Positions 7,187 to 19,424 of a stretch of DNA of 64,000 bases are shown piece after piece (position 1 is the stretch's first letter; each line of letters begins with the position of its first letter). A program made the translations under genes and the position numbers. Origin of the DNA: Actinomadura sp. DC4 (GTDB lineage Bacteria > Actinomycetota > Actinomycetes > Streptosporangiales > Streptosporangiaceae); assembly GCF_030406325.1 (NCBI RefSeq), contig NZ_JAUEQY010000019.1:1-64000 (forward strand), given 5' to 3'. Below the pieces are notes generated by a model. The model saw only the letters and a list, made by a program, of their open reading frames with translations. It made no database searches and was not told the DNA's origin.

Positions 7187-8211
7187 TCGACGCCCATCTG
7201 GTCGTACGCCGCGCCGGGTTCACCCTCGACATCGAGCTGAACGTCGCCGAGGGCGAGGTCGTGGCGCTCCTCGGGCCCAACGGCGCGGGCAAGACCACCG
7301 CGCTGCGCGTCCTCGCGGGCCTGCTCCCGCTGTCCGGCGGGCACATCCGGTTCGGCGGCGAGGAGTGGGGGCACCGGCCGGCCGACCGGCGTCCCGTCGG
7401 CATGGTGTTCCAGGACTACCTGCTGTTCCCGCACCTGTCCGCGCTGGACAACGTGGCGTTCGGGCCGCGCTGCCAGGGGATGCGCAGGGGCGAGGCGAGG
7501 CGGCTCGCGGCCGAGTGGCTGGAGCGCGTCGGTCTCGCCGAGCACGCCGGGCGCCGGCCGCGGACCCTGTCCGGCGGGCAGGCGCAGCGGGTCGCGCTCG
7601 CCCGCGCCCTGGCCGTACGGCCCCGGCTGCTGCTGCTCGACGAGCCCCTGTCCGCGCTCGACGTCGACACCCGCCGGGAGATCCGGGCCGGGCTGCGCCG
7701 TCACCTGGCCGAGTTCGAGGGCGCGTCGCTGCTCGTCACCCACGACCCGCTCGACGCGATGGCGCTCGCCGACCGGCTCATCGTGATCGAGGACGGGCGG
7801 ATCGCGCAGGAGGGCGCCCCGGCGCACGTCGCCCGCCACCCGCGTACGGACTATGTCGCCCGGCTCGTCGGCCTGAACCTCTACCGTGGCCGCGCCGACG
7901 ATCACAACGTGGCGCTGGGCGACCTCACCCTCAGCGCGGCCGAGTCCCTGAGCGGCGAGGTCTTCCTCGCCTTCCCTCCGTCGGCGGTGGCGCTGTTCCG
8001 TACGCGCCCGGACGGCAGCCCGCGCAACCTGTGGGAGGCCGCGATCGCCGGGATCGAGCCGCACGGCGACCAGGTGCGGATCCTCCTCGACGGGCCGCTG
8101 CCGGCCTCGGCCGACATCACGCCGGCCGCGCTCGCCGACCTCGGCCTGGCCGAGGGCGACACCGTGTGGGCCGCGGTCAAGGCCACCGAGACCCACGCGT
8201 ATCCGGCCTGA
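7183..8211 (+). CDS. modC: Molybdate ABC transporter ATP-binding protein
   Basis: 342 residues from the GTG at 7183, which overlaps the modB stop. Walker A is GPNGAGKTT near residue 30, the Q-loop VFQDYLLFPHLSALDNVAFG, the signature LSGGQAQRVALARAL, Walker B LLLLDEPLSALD and the switch His in VTHDP. The last 110 residues form a TOBE/Mop-like regulatory domain, as expected for ModC. It energises molybdate import on the cytoplasmic face. A longer in-frame extension upstream lies wholly within modB and is not used. Confidence 0.93.
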   Translation: MIDAHLVVRRAGFTLDIELNVAEGEVVALLGPNGAGKTTALRVLAGLLPLSGGHIRFGGEEWGHRPADRRPVGMVFQDYLLFPHLSALDNVAFGPRCQGMRRGEARRLAAEWLERVGLAEHAGRRPRTLSGGQAQRVALARALAVRPRLLLLDEPLSALDVDTRREIRAGLRRHLAEFEGASLLVTHDPLDAMALADRLIVIEDGRIAQEGAPAHVARHPRTDYVARLVGLNLYRGRADDHNVALGDLTLSAAESLSGEVFLAFPPSAVALFRTRPDGSPRNLWEAAIAGIEPHGDQVRILLDGPLPASADITPAALADLGLAEGDTVWAAVKATETHAYPA

Positions 8212-8246
8212 CGGCGCGTTGCACCCACATACCGGCCGAAGCGCCC

Positions 8247-8252
8247 TAAGAT
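8247..8252 (+). promoter_or_regulatory. Predicted -10 element for a leaderless modA transcript
   Basis: TAAGAT is followed by exactly seven bases and then the ATG of modA, with no ribosome-binding site between. The layout is the same as at 5970-5975. A TTGCAC lies at 8219-8224 but is 22 bases away, too far for a standard spacer. modA may thus be transcribed on its own as well as from the locus promoter. Confidence 0.45.
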
Positions 8253-8259
8253 CGCGCGC

Positions 8260-9009
8260 ATGCCGTATTTCCCGCGCCTGGCCGTGGTCCTCGCGGTGGC
8301 GCTGGCCCTGGCCGGCTGCGGCATCGCCTCGGGGGACGAGCGCATCACCCTCAAGGTGCTGGCCGCCTCGTCCCTGACCGACGTGTTCGGCGAGCTCGGC
8401 GCCGCGTACCGCATCGCCAACCGGCACGTGACCTCGATGCAGTTCGAGTTCGCCGGGTCGCAGGAGATGGCCGGGGACGTCGCGGACCACGAGCACGCCG
8501 ACGTGCTGGCCACCGCGGACGAGACGTCGATGAACATCGCCGCCGAGCAGATCTCCGACCGCCGCCCGTTCGCGCACGGCTCGATGACGATCGCGGTCGC
8601 GCCGGGCAACCCGCGCGGGATCCGGCGGGTCTCGGACCTGGCCAGGCCGGGCCTGCGCGTCGTCCTGGGCGGCCCGGTCGTCCCGGTCGGCCGGTACGCG
8701 CAGCAGGTGCTGGCCAAGGCCGGGGTGACCGTACGGCCGAGGTCGGAGGAGGCCGACGCGCGTACGGTGCTCACGCGCGTCCGTACGGGCGCCGCCGACG
8801 CCGGGATCGTCTACGTGACCGACATGCGCTCGGCGGGGGTGTCGGCGACCAGCGTGCCCATCCCCCTGCAGCAGAACGTGGTCGCGACCTACTTCGCCGC
8901 GGCCGTACGGCGCAGCACGCACGGCTCGGCGGCCAAAGACTTCGTGACCTGGCTCGGTTCGCCGGGCGCGACGACCATCCTTCGCAAATACGGGTTCACT
9001 CCGGCCTGA
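8260..9009 (+). CDS. modA: Molybdate ABC transporter substrate-binding lipoprotein
   Basis: 249 residues with a lipoprotein signal: hydrophobic VVLAVALALAGC gives the lipobox cysteine at about residue 20. The mature part is a periplasmic-binding-protein class II fold with oxyanion contacts expected around LKVLAASSLTDVF and FAGSQEMAGDV, which match the ModA pattern (AASL ... GSG.L). It captures molybdate outside the membrane for ModBC. Gene order B-C-A after a sensor is not the usual A-B-C. Its stop overlaps the convergent MarR gene by 14 bases. Confidence 0.92.
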   Translation: MPYFPRLAVVLAVALALAGCGIASGDERITLKVLAASSLTDVFGELGAAYRIANRHVTSMQFEFAGSQEMAGDVADHEHADVLATADETSMNIAAEQISDRRPFAHGSMTIAVAPGNPRGIRRVSDLARPGLRVVLGGPVVPVGRYAQQVLAKAGVTVRPRSEEADARTVLTRVRTGAADAGIVYVTDMRSAGVSATSVPIPLQQNVVATYFAAAVRRSTHGSAAKDFVTWLGSPGATTILRKYGFTPA

Positions 9010-9502
9010 GGCCCGTCTCGGCGAGCGCGTCGACGGCCTCGGCGAGCTGGCGCATCCCCGGGAGCGCCTCGGCGAGCACCGACCGGTTGCGCTCGTCGAG
9101 CAGGTCGAGGGCCGCCCGCAGGATGGCGGTGTTGGTGGTCTTCCAGCCCTCGACCGCCTGCCGCCCGGCCGGGGTGGGGCTGAGCGCGATCGCCCGCGCG
9201 TCGTCGGCGGAGTGCGTCCGCTCGACCAGCCCGCGCGTGTGCAGCGCGTTGACGAGCGTGGTGACGGAGTTGGCGGCGAGCATGAGCCGCCGCGCGATCT
9301 GCCCGGGCCGGATGCCGGGCTGGTCGGCCACGCACGACAGGACCTCGAGCTGTGCCACCGACAGCGGGTTTCCGGGGTCGGCGGCCCGCGCGGCGCGGCG
9401 CATGGCGCGCCGTAGCCGCGCGACGGTGTCGGCGAGAAGCACACCGATGTCCGCCGAGGCGCTCTCCGCCGGAACCCCGGCCGATCGGTTCACAGGACCC
9501 AT
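8996..9502 (-). CDS. MarR family transcriptional regulator
   Basis: 168 residues. The winged helix covers about residues 50-110: IRPGQIARRLMLAANSVTTLVNALHTRGLV is the helix-turn-helix and SADDARAIALSPTPAGRQAVE the wing. The C-terminal helices would make the dimer. It is divergent from an ECF sigma factor (start 9634), which is the most likely target together with its own promoter. A TACCGGTA palindrome sits just upstream of its ATG. The ligand cannot be read from sequence. Confidence 0.85.
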   Translation of the reverse strand: MGPVNRSAGVPAESASADIGVLLADTVARLRRAMRRAARAADPGNPLSVAQLEVLSCVADQPGIRPGQIARRLMLAANSVTTLVNALHTRGLVERTHSADDARAIALSPTPAGRQAVEGWKTTNTAILRAALDLLDERNRSVLAEALPGMRQLAEAVDALAETGLRPE

Positions 9503-9633
9503 ACCGGTAATTGTCCCCCTAATCGGGAGGATAAGTGTGCGGTGTCGTCCGATCGGCGGGGGCGCGTGGTCACGCGCGCCGATACGGGTGTCGTACCCTC
9601 TTTCGCGCCGGTTCGCGATGGGAGGAGGACGGC

Positions 9634-10542
9634 GTGCCGCCTGCTTCGCCGTCGGACAGCGAGCTCGCGCGCAGGGCGCGGTCCGGGGAGGTCGGCGCGC
9701 TCGGGCTCCTGCTGGCGCGGCATCAGGCCGGGATGCGGGCGGTGGCGCTCAGCCTGCTCGGCCACGGCCCGGACGTCGACGACGTGTTGCAGGACGCGGC
9801 ACTCGTCGCGCTGCGCCGGATCGGCGGCCTGCGCGACCCGGCCGCCGCCGGGCCGTGGCTGCGGATGATCGTGCGCAACGCGTGCCGCATGCGGCTACGG
9901 GCGCCGGTCACCGTGCCGTTCACCGACGACCTGACGCCCGGCGGGCCGACGCCCGAGCAGGTGATGGAGGAGCACGCGCTGCGCGACTGGGTCTGGCACG
10001 CGATCGACGAACTGTCCCCGCCGCTCCGCATGGCCGTCATGCTGCGCCACTTCAGCGGCATCACCTCCTACGAGCAGATCGCGGCGGCGTGTGAGGTGCC
10101 CGTGGGCACGGTCCGCAGCCGGCTCAGCCAGGCGCGGGCCAAACTGGCCGGCACGCTGCTCGCGACGGCGACGCTGGCCCACGACGACGCCGCCTCGCTG
10201 ACCGCGGCGTCCGGCCGGGAGGCCCGCGAGACCCTGGCCGCGGCCGAACGCGGCGCGATGGCCGAGGTGGCGGCCGAGCGGTGGTCGCCGCGGTTCGAGA
10301 TCGTCGGCGGACAGGGCGAACGCGGCGGGTACGACCTCGCGCTCCGGGGGATGGACGACGACCTCGACGCGGGCGTACGCCAGCGGTTCCTCCACGCGGT
10401 CGCCGGCCGCGACCTCGTCATCTGGGAGATGGACCTGATCAGCCCGCCGGACGACCCGGCGCACTGCCCGCCGGCGGTGGCCTGGCTCATGCGCCTGCGG
10501 GAGGGCCGGGTCGACCGGCTTCGGCTGTTCCACGGGGTGTGA
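9634..10542 (+). CDS. ECF-type RNA polymerase sigma factor with SnoaL-like C-terminal extension
   Basis: 302 residues from the GTG at 9634, which has a GGAGGAGG site; the longer open frame upstream has none. Residues 8-88 are sigma region 2 (ARSGEVGALGLLLARHQAGMRAVAL ... DVDDVLQDA), residues 120-172 region 4 (LSPPLRMAVMLRHFSGITSYEQIA ... VPVGTVRSRLSQAR). The tail of about 125 residues resembles the NTF2/SnoaL-like extensions of large ECF groups such as SigJ/ECF41, which replace an anti-sigma factor. No anti-sigma gene is adjacent, consistent with self-control by the tail. Confidence 0.88.
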   Translation: MPPASPSDSELARRARSGEVGALGLLLARHQAGMRAVALSLLGHGPDVDDVLQDAALVALRRIGGLRDPAAAGPWLRMIVRNACRMRLRAPVTVPFTDDLTPGGPTPEQVMEEHALRDWVWHAIDELSPPLRMAVMLRHFSGITSYEQIAAACEVPVGTVRSRLSQARAKLAGTLLATATLAHDDAASLTAASGREARETLAAAERGAMAEVAAERWSPRFEIVGGQGERGGYDLALRGMDDDLDAGVRQRFLHAVAGRDLVIWEMDLISPPDDPAHCPPAVAWLMRLREGRVDRLRLFHGV

Positions 10543-10629
10543 CGAGGGTCACGTTCGGGAAATCGAACTCGGACCGCCGTTCCGCATCTTGCCGGTGTTC
10601 CTGAGCACCGAACGAGATCGGAGACTTCC

Positions 10630-11499
10630 ATGGATCCCCTGACCCCGGGCACGCACACCATCGACGCCGGTGGCATCGTCCAGAGCTACCACGTCAGCGG
10701 CACCGGGCCGGTGTGCGTGGCCCACCCGGGCGGCCCCGGCATGGCGTGGGACTACCTGAGGATGCCGGCCGTGGAGGAGCACCTGACCATGGTCTACACC
10801 GAGCCCATCGGGACCGGCGCGTCGGGCCGCCTCGCGAAGCATCCCCATGGCTACACCCGCGAGCGCTACGCGGACGCCCTGGACGCGCTGATCACCCACC
10901 TGGGCGTGCCGGGGGTCCATCTCCTCGGCCACTCCCACGGCGGTTTCGTCGCGCAGCACTACGCGCTGAAGCACGCCGACCGGCTCGCCGGGATCATCCT
11001 GTACGAGAGCGCGCCGGTGACCGGGCCCGAACACGTCGCCGAGGCGATCGCCGGGATGGAGGAGTTCGCCCGGAGGAACGCCGGCAACCCGGCCCTCCCG
11101 GGCGTCCTCGACGCCTGGCGGTCGGTTCCCGAGATCTCCGACGACGAGTCGCTGACCTCGGCGGCCCAGGGGCTGTTCCCCGCGTACTTCGCCGACTACT
11201 GGGGCCGCGGGGAGTTCGCCGAGACCCGAAAGGCGGTGCGCGGCTTCTTCATCTCCGGCCTCGGCGACCGGCTGGACCCGATCGGCATCGACGACCGCGA
11301 GCTCCTCGGCTCGATCACGACGCCCGCCCTGGTGATCGTCGGCCGGCACGACTTCATCTGCGGCCCGCGCTGGGCGGCCGAGCTGCACGAGGGGATCCCG
11401 GGCTCCGAACTGGTCGTACTGGAGGACAGCGGCCACTTCGGGCATCTGGAACAGCCCGCCGAGTTCGCACGCGCCGTGGCGGGCTTCGTGGGCGCTTAG
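10630..11499 (+). CDS. Alpha/beta hydrolase, prolyl-aminopeptidase-like
   Basis: 289 residues. HPGGPG at residues 32-37 supplies the oxyanion-hole motif of proline iminopeptidase-type enzymes, GHSHGG around Ser102 is the nucleophile elbow, GRHDFIC near residue 241 gives the acid, and SGHFGHLE near residue 268 the His. A GGAG site lies 7-10 bases before the ATG. The substrate could be a peptide, lactone or ester. Its 3' end (GTGGCGGG then TTCGTGGGC) recurs 148 bases downstream in the decayed repeat zone. Confidence 0.85.
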   Translation: MDPLTPGTHTIDAGGIVQSYHVSGTGPVCVAHPGGPGMAWDYLRMPAVEEHLTMVYTEPIGTGASGRLAKHPHGYTRERYADALDALITHLGVPGVHLLGHSHGGFVAQHYALKHADRLAGIILYESAPVTGPEHVAEAIAGMEEFARRNAGNPALPGVLDAWRSVPEISDDESLTSAAQGLFPAYFADYWGRGEFAETRKAVRGFFISGLGDRLDPIGIDDRELLGSITTPALVIVGRHDFICGPRWAAELHEGIPGSELVVLEDSGHFGHLEQPAEFARAVAGFVGA

Positions 11500-11889
11500 G
11501 CGGACGGATTCGAGATTCCGGGGGGCGCGGGTGGCGGCCGACTCGGCGACGGCCGCCCGCACCCCCGCTGTTCGTCGGCAGGCGGCGCGGGATCACGATG
11601 TCGCCGACCGGCCCGGAGGCGTCGTGGCGGGTTTCGTGGGCACCCCGCCGTCCTCGGCAGGTGGCGCGAGATCGCGGCGTCGCCAGCCGAGACGAACACG
11701 CCGGCGTGGCCGGTCCGGAACAACCCTGTGAGCTTCGTGAACGCCTAAGCGGCCGGTCAGACCGGCCACGATCGCAAGGACCGCGCCCGCACCCGCCGCC
11801 CCCAGGCAGCGCGGGATCGCGGTGTCACCGGCCGGGATGAACGCGCCAACACGCCCGGTCCGGAGCCGTCCCGATGAGATTCGTGACGC
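11500..11889. repeat. Zone of decayed tandem repeats related to the neighbouring gene ends
   Basis: No intact gene fits here. A TTCGTG anchor, part of a gene end, recurs at 11485, 11633, 11734 and 11880. A second anchor, CAGG-YGGCGYGRGATC in varying form, recurs at 11578, 11656, 11803 and inside the transporter gene at about 12096. On the minus strand these copies translate to short remnants such as GVFVSAGDAAISRHLP and GAFIPAGDTAIPRCLG. They resemble the transporter's LFVPANNAAIMGAIPRHL. A perfect palindrome ggccggtc-a-gaccggcc lies at 11751-11767. The zone looks like repeated partial duplications that have since decayed. Confidence 0.6.
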
Positions 11890-13287
11890 CTAGGCCGGCG
11901 GGCCCGGCGCGCCCGCGGCGCGGGCGGTCAGGCCGGTGGCGGTCGCGAGGACCGCGGCCGCCGTCAGCACGGCGAAGGCCGCCCGCGCTCCCCCCGCGAC
12001 CGACCCGCTCGCGTGCAGGGCCAGTGTCACCGAGGCGATGCCCAGGGCCGTACCGGCGCCGCGGGTCATGTTCACCATGCCGCCCGCCGTCGCCGCCAGG
12101 TGGCGTGGGATCGCGCCCATGATCGCGGCGTTGTTCGCCGGGACGAACAGCCCGAGGCCCATCCCGAGCAGGGCCAGTGCCGGTGCGGTCGCGCCCGGGC
12201 CGTACGGTCCCGTGCTCAGGGCGGCGGCCGAGAGCGCCGCGACGGTTCCGCCGAGCAGGCAGCGACGCCGGTTTCCGAGGCTCTTGGGCAGGACGCGGTC
12301 GGCGGTCAGGGCGGCGAGCGCGAAGCCCGCCGGGAGCGCTGTCAGGACCAGGCCGGCGTACGCCGCGCCCTGGGCGGTGAGGATCTGCGGGATGAGCGCC
12401 AGCGGGCCGAACAGCACGAGGTAGCCGCACATCGCCCCGGCCAGCCCGGCCGAGACCGCCGGGGCGTGCAGCAGCGACAGGTCGACCAGCGGTGAGGGCG
12501 CGCGTCGCTCGCGTACGGCGAAACCGGCCGTCGCGGCCACCGCGGTGACGAGCAGCGCGCCGATCGACCAGGAGGCCAGGCCGAGGCCGGAGGCCCCGGA
12601 GACGGCGAACAGCACGGCGGTGCTCGCCCCGGCCAGCAGGAGCAGGCCCGGCCAGTCGAAGCGGGTGGCGGCGGCGCGCTCGCGCGTACGAGGCAGCAGG
12701 TAGCGGCCCACGACGACGGCGGCGCAGCCGATCGGGACGTTCACCCAGAAGACCCAGCGCCAGCCGGCCGAGCCGACCAGGAGGCCGCCGACGGTCGGTC
12801 CCAGCGCGAGGCCCAGCGCCTGCGCGGCGGCCTGCATGCCCAGCGCCGCCCGCATCCTCGCCCGTGGCACGCTCGTCACCACGAGGGCCACGCTGTTGGC
12901 CTGGAGCATGGCCGCGCCCGCGGCCTGCACCACGCGGAAGGCCACGAGCAGCCCCAGCGAGGGCGCGAAGCCGCAGGCCACCGAGGCGACGGTGAAGACC
13001 GCGAAGCCGTACAGGTAGACGAGCTTGCGGCCGGCCACGTCCGCCAGGCGCCCCGCCCCGGCCAGGAGGCCGACGAGGGCCAGGAGGTAGGCCAGCGACA
13101 CCCACTGCGCTGCGGCGAGCGAGGCGTGGAACTCCTTCTGCAGCGCGGGGAAGGCGAGCGTGACGATGCTGGCGTCGAGCTGTCCCATGAACGCGCCGAC
13201 GCACACCGAGCCGACCGCGAACCACGGTGCGTTCCGATGCTCACGTACGGCCTGCGGCCGTGGTGGCTCCGTCAGCAACCGCGTCAT
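11890..13287 (-). CDS. MFS drug efflux transporter, DHA2 (EmrB/QacA) family
   Basis: 465 residues from ATG 13287; TTG 13308 would add seven. Motif D1 is LDASIVTLAFPALQ, motif A is GRLADVAGRKLVYLYG and motif C lies in LGLALGPTVGGLLVGSAGWRW. About 14 hydrophobic segments are present. It is a proton-coupled exporter of drugs or metabolites in the cytoplasmic membrane. Unlike the pump at 3334 it has no adjacent regulator; the divergent neighbour is a hypothetical protein. Fragments resembling its C-terminal third are scattered downstream. Confidence 0.88.
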   Translation of the reverse strand: MTRLLTEPPRPQAVREHRNAPWFAVGSVCVGAFMGQLDASIVTLAFPALQKEFHASLAAAQWVSLAYLLALVGLLAGAGRLADVAGRKLVYLYGFAVFTVASVACGFAPSLGLLVAFRVVQAAGAAMLQANSVALVVTSVPRARMRAALGMQAAAQALGLALGPTVGGLLVGSAGWRWVFWVNVPIGCAAVVVGRYLLPRTRERAAATRFDWPGLLLLAGASTAVLFAVSGASGLGLASWSIGALLVTAVAATAGFAVRERRAPSPLVDLSLLHAPAVSAGLAGAMCGYLVLFGPLALIPQILTAQGAAYAGLVLTALPAGFALAALTADRVLPKSLGNRRRCLLGGTVAALSAAALSTGPYGPGATAPALALLGMGLGLFVPANNAAIMGAIPRHLAATAGGMVNMTRGAGTALGIASVTLALHASGSVAGGARAAFAVLTAAAVLATATGLTARAAGAPGPPA

Positions 13288-13470
13288 CGATGCCCCATCA
13301 CTCGACAAATCCCAATAGTTCTGTCTGAGAAGTATATGCCGAGACGTGGGGTGGGCGATCTGGCGGTGGACGCGTTGGGGAGATCACGGCGGGTCGTGAT
13401 GCGCCTGGATCCACGAGAGAGGGACAATGCTCACCCCAAGCGACACTTCCCCCCTTACGGAGTTCACTCT

Positions 13471-16365
<2,895 letters not shown>

Positions 16366-16369
<4 letters not shown>

Positions 16370-18711
16370 GAGTTGCGGTCGCCGCTGTCGCCGCGGCCAC
16401 CGCCACTGCGGGTGCGCCGGCGACGCGGGCGTTCGCCGCCTCCCTCGCCGCCACGGCTCTCACGCCGCTCCTCCGGCTGCCCGTCGCCCGCGGCGGAGTC
16501 CTCCGGGGCACCGGAGCCGCCCTCGGCGGCCTCGGCCGCCTCACGCTCGACGACCTCGACCGGCACCAGCGACAGCTTGCCGCGGGAGTCGATCTCGGTG
16601 ACCTCGACCTGGACCTTCTCACCGACCTTGATGACGTCGTCGATGTTCTCGATCCGGGCGCCGCCGTGCAGCTTGCGGATCTGCGAGACGTGCAGCAGGC
16701 CGTCCTTGCCCGGCAGCAGCGACACGAAGGCGCCGAACGTCGTGGTCTTGACGACGGTGCCGAGGTAACGCTCGCCGACCTCGGGCATGTGCGGGTTGGC
16801 GATCGAGTTGATCGCCTGCCGCGCGGCCTCGGCCGACGGGCCGTCGGTGGCGCCGACGTAGATCGTGCCGTCGTCCTCGATCGTGATCTCGGCGCCCGTG
16901 TCGTCCTGGATCGAGTTGATCATCTTGCCCTTGGGGCCGATGACCTCGCCGATCTTGTCGACCGGGACCTTGATCGTGATGATCCGCGGCGCGTTCGGGC
17001 TCATCTCGCCGGGGGCCTCGATGGCCTCCTGCATGACGTCCAGGATCGCGAGCCGGGCGCCCTTGGCCTGCTTGAGCGCTGCGGCCAGCACGCCGGCCGG
17101 GATGCCGTCGAGCTTGGTGTCGAGCTGCAGGGCCGTGATGAGGTCACGGGTGCCGGCGACCTTGAAGTCCATGTCGCCGAAGGCATCCTCGGCGCCGAGG
17201 ATGTCCGTCAGCGTGACGTACTCCTCGCCCTCGTTGATGAGGCCCATGGCGATGCCGGCCACCATCTGCTTCAGCGGCACACCCGCGGACAGCAGCGCCA
17301 TCGTGCTGGCGCAGACCGAGCCCATCGAGGTGGAGCCGTTGGAGCCGAGCGCCTCCGACACCTGCCGGATGGCGTACGGGAACTCCTCGCGCGTGGGCAG
17401 CACCGGCAGCAGGGCGCGCTCGGCGAGCGCGCCGTGCCCGATCTCGCGGCGCTTCGGCGAACCGACGCGGCCGGTCTCACCGGTGGAGTACGGCGGGAAG
17501 TTGTAGTTGTGCATGTAGCGCTTGGTGCGCTCGGGGTTGAGCGTGTCGATCATCTGCTCCATGCGGAGCATGTTCAGCGTGGTCACGCCCATGATCTGGG
17601 TCTCGCCGCGCTCGAACAGCGCCGAGCCGTGCACCCGCGGCACCACGCCGACCTCGGCGGTGAGCTGGCGGATGTCCTTGACCCCGCGGCCGTCGATGCG
17701 GACCTTCTCGGAGATGACCCGCTCGCGGACGAGCTTCTTGGTCAGCGCGCGGAACGAGGCGCTGATCTCCTTGTCGCGGTCCTCGAAGTCCGGGCCGACC
17801 TTCTCGATCGCGAGCGCCTTGACCCGGTCGAGCTCACCCTCGCGCTCCTGCTTGCCCGCGATGGTCAGCGCCTGGGCCAGCTCGGAACGCACGGCGCCCT
17901 CGACGGCGGCGTACACGTCGTCCTGGTAGTCCAGGAAGATCGGGTAGTCGGCCGTCTCCTTGGACGACTGCGCGGCCAGCTGGCTCTGTGCCTGGCAGAG
18001 CACCTTGATGAACGGCTTGGCGGCCTCGAGGCCCTCGGCGACCGAGTCCTCGGTCGGAGCCGCGGCGCCGTCGGCCACCAGGGTGAGCGTGCGGGGCGTC
18101 GACTCGGCCTCGACCATCATGATCGCGACGTCGCCGTCGTCCAGCACCCGGCCGGCCACGACCATGTCGAAGGTCGCGCGCTCCAGCTCGGTGTGGGTCG
18201 GGAAGCCGACCCACTGGCCCTCGATCAGGGCGACGCGGACGCCGCCGATCGGGCCGGAGAACGGCAGGCCCGCGATCTGCGTGGACATCGACGCCGCGTT
18301 GATCGCGACGACGTCGTACAGGTGGTCGGGGTTGAGCGCCAGGATCGTCTCGACGACCTGGATCTCGTTGCGCAGGCCCTTCTTGAACGAAGGACGCAGC
18401 GGACGGTCGATCAACCGGCAGGTGAGGATGGCGTCCTCGCTCGGCCGGCCCTCACGACGGAAGAACGAGCCGGGAATGCGCCCGGCGGCGTACATGCGCT
18501 CTTCGACGTCGACCGTCAGGGGGAAGAAGTCGAGGTTGTCCTTCGGCTTCTTCGAGGCCGTGGTCGCGGACAGGACCATGGTGTCGTCGTCCAGATAGAC
18601 GACGGCGGATCCGGCCGCCTGGCGGGCGAGCCGCCCGGTCTCGAACCGGATCGTTCTTTGACCGAAAGCGCCATTGTCGATGACGGCTTCGGCGATCTTC
18701 ACACCTTCCAC
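16366..18711 (-). CDS. pnp: Polyribonucleotide nucleotidyltransferase (PNPase)
   Basis: 781 residues from the GTG at 18711, which has an AAGGAGGG site; the open frame continues 71 codons further upstream but that part is leader. Two RNase PH domains (first at about residues 10-145, second with the phosphate-binding segment [19 protein letters not shown]) flank a helical linker. A KH domain ([23 protein letters not shown]) and an S1 domain ([29 protein letters not shown]) follow. The tail is Arg/Gly-rich, typical of actinobacterial PNPase. It degrades RNA phosphorolytically and can add 3' tails. Confidence 0.97.
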
Positions 18712-18929
18712 GATGTGGACCCTCCTTGGATTAGGTGGCGCCCGCATCCGGTTCCCGGGGGTGCAACGCTCTGTGGAGAGGTGCCGGTCTTCGATCGAAG
18801 CCGTCGGATCCGCCCGGTTCCGATGGCCACTACCGAGGACCGGCCCCCGACGCACCCAGGGGCGGCGGTCACGGGCTCTTTCTGTCTGTAGTTGTGCGAG
18901 CTGCTTCGTGCGAGCCGCGGTCAAACAAG
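18712..18929 (-). promoter_or_regulatory. pnp leader region
   Basis: About 220 bases between the rpsO terminator and the pnp start. It holds the AAGGAGGG ribosome-binding site (about 18719-18726), and a perfect 12-base palindrome CTTCGATCGAAG at 18789-18800 that could form a hairpin in the leader mRNA. Leader hairpins of pnp are cut by RNase III and PNPase in enterobacteria as an autoregulatory loop; that this happens here is only an analogy. No clear promoter was identified. Confidence 0.4.
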
Positions 18930-18957
18930 AGAGGGAGCGGCGAACGCCGCTCCCTCT
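18930..18957 (-). terminator. rpsO terminator hairpin
   Basis: Perfect 12-bp stem AGAGGGAGCGGC with its complement GCCGCTCCCTCT and a four-base loop, seven bases after the rpsO stop. On the minus strand it is followed by CTTGTTT, a weak T-rich tract. It should separate rpsO from pnp, with possible read-through. Confidence 0.85.
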
Positions 18958-18963
18958 ACGCCG

Positions 18964-19233
18964 CTATCGGCGAAGGCCGAGACGCTCGATGAGCTGACGG
19001 TATCGAGTGATGTCCTTCTTCTGCAGGTACTGCAGGAGGCGACGACGCCGGCCGACCATCAGAAGCAGACCACGACGGCTGTGGTGATCGTGCTTGTGGG
19101 TCTTCAGGTGCTCGGTGAGCTCGTTGATGCGCTTGGTGAGCACGGCCACCTGCACCTCGGGTGAACCGGTGTCACCCTCGGTCGTGGCGTACTCATCCAT
19201 GATCTTCTTCTTGGCGGCGGTGTCGAGCGACAC
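18964..19233 (-). CDS. rpsO: 30S ribosomal protein S15
   Basis: 89 residues, the usual length. The RNA-binding signature L-T-x-R-I-N-x-L-T-E-H-L-x4[23 protein letters not shown] is intact. It binds 16S rRNA at the three-way junction of helices 20-22 and nucleates the platform of the small subunit. GTG start at 19233 preceded by GAGAAGGAGAGCC. Located between ribF and pnp as in most actinobacteria. Confidence 0.98.
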   Translation of the reverse strand: MSLDTAAKKKIMDEYATTEGDTGSPEVQVAVLTKRINELTEHLKTHKHDHHSRRGLLLMVGRRRRLLQYLQKKDITRYRQLIERLGLRR

Positions 19234-19389
19234 GGCTCTCCTTCTCTGTTCGGGTACGCGGTATCAAGTCGAAACGCCCGGAAACCATGCGTACCCACAG
19301 TCATCCGAGTGGAAGGGTGACGGCTCGACGAGCCCTCACGACCCGCGGGGCAGCCGACTACTGCCGGTCACTTCCCAGCGGCAAATCAC

Positions 19390-19412
19390 GGTACCACGTC
19401 AAACCTGGTACC
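19390..19412. promoter_or_regulatory. Inverted repeat GGTACCA-N9-TGGTACC upstream of rpsO
   Basis: Two perfect seven-base arms flank nine bases that, on the minus strand, contain TTGACG, a plausible -35 hexamer pointing to rpsO. No matching -10 was found at 16-18 bases. The rpsO leader would be about 150 bases long. It could be an operator or an RNA hairpin; function unproven. Confidence 0.35.
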
Positions 19413-19424
19413 CCGTTAACGATT

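Noticed and set aside
11500-11889. Several short frames between the hydrolase and the efflux pump as real small genes
   Set aside because: They change frame between repeat copies and have stops within each copy; they are better read as decayed duplications.
16666-18891. A 741-codon plus-strand open frame opposite pnp
   Set aside because: Composition is Arg/Asp/Val/Leu-repetitive, it has no family features, and it is fully antisense to PNPase. Long antisense frames are expected in high-GC genes.
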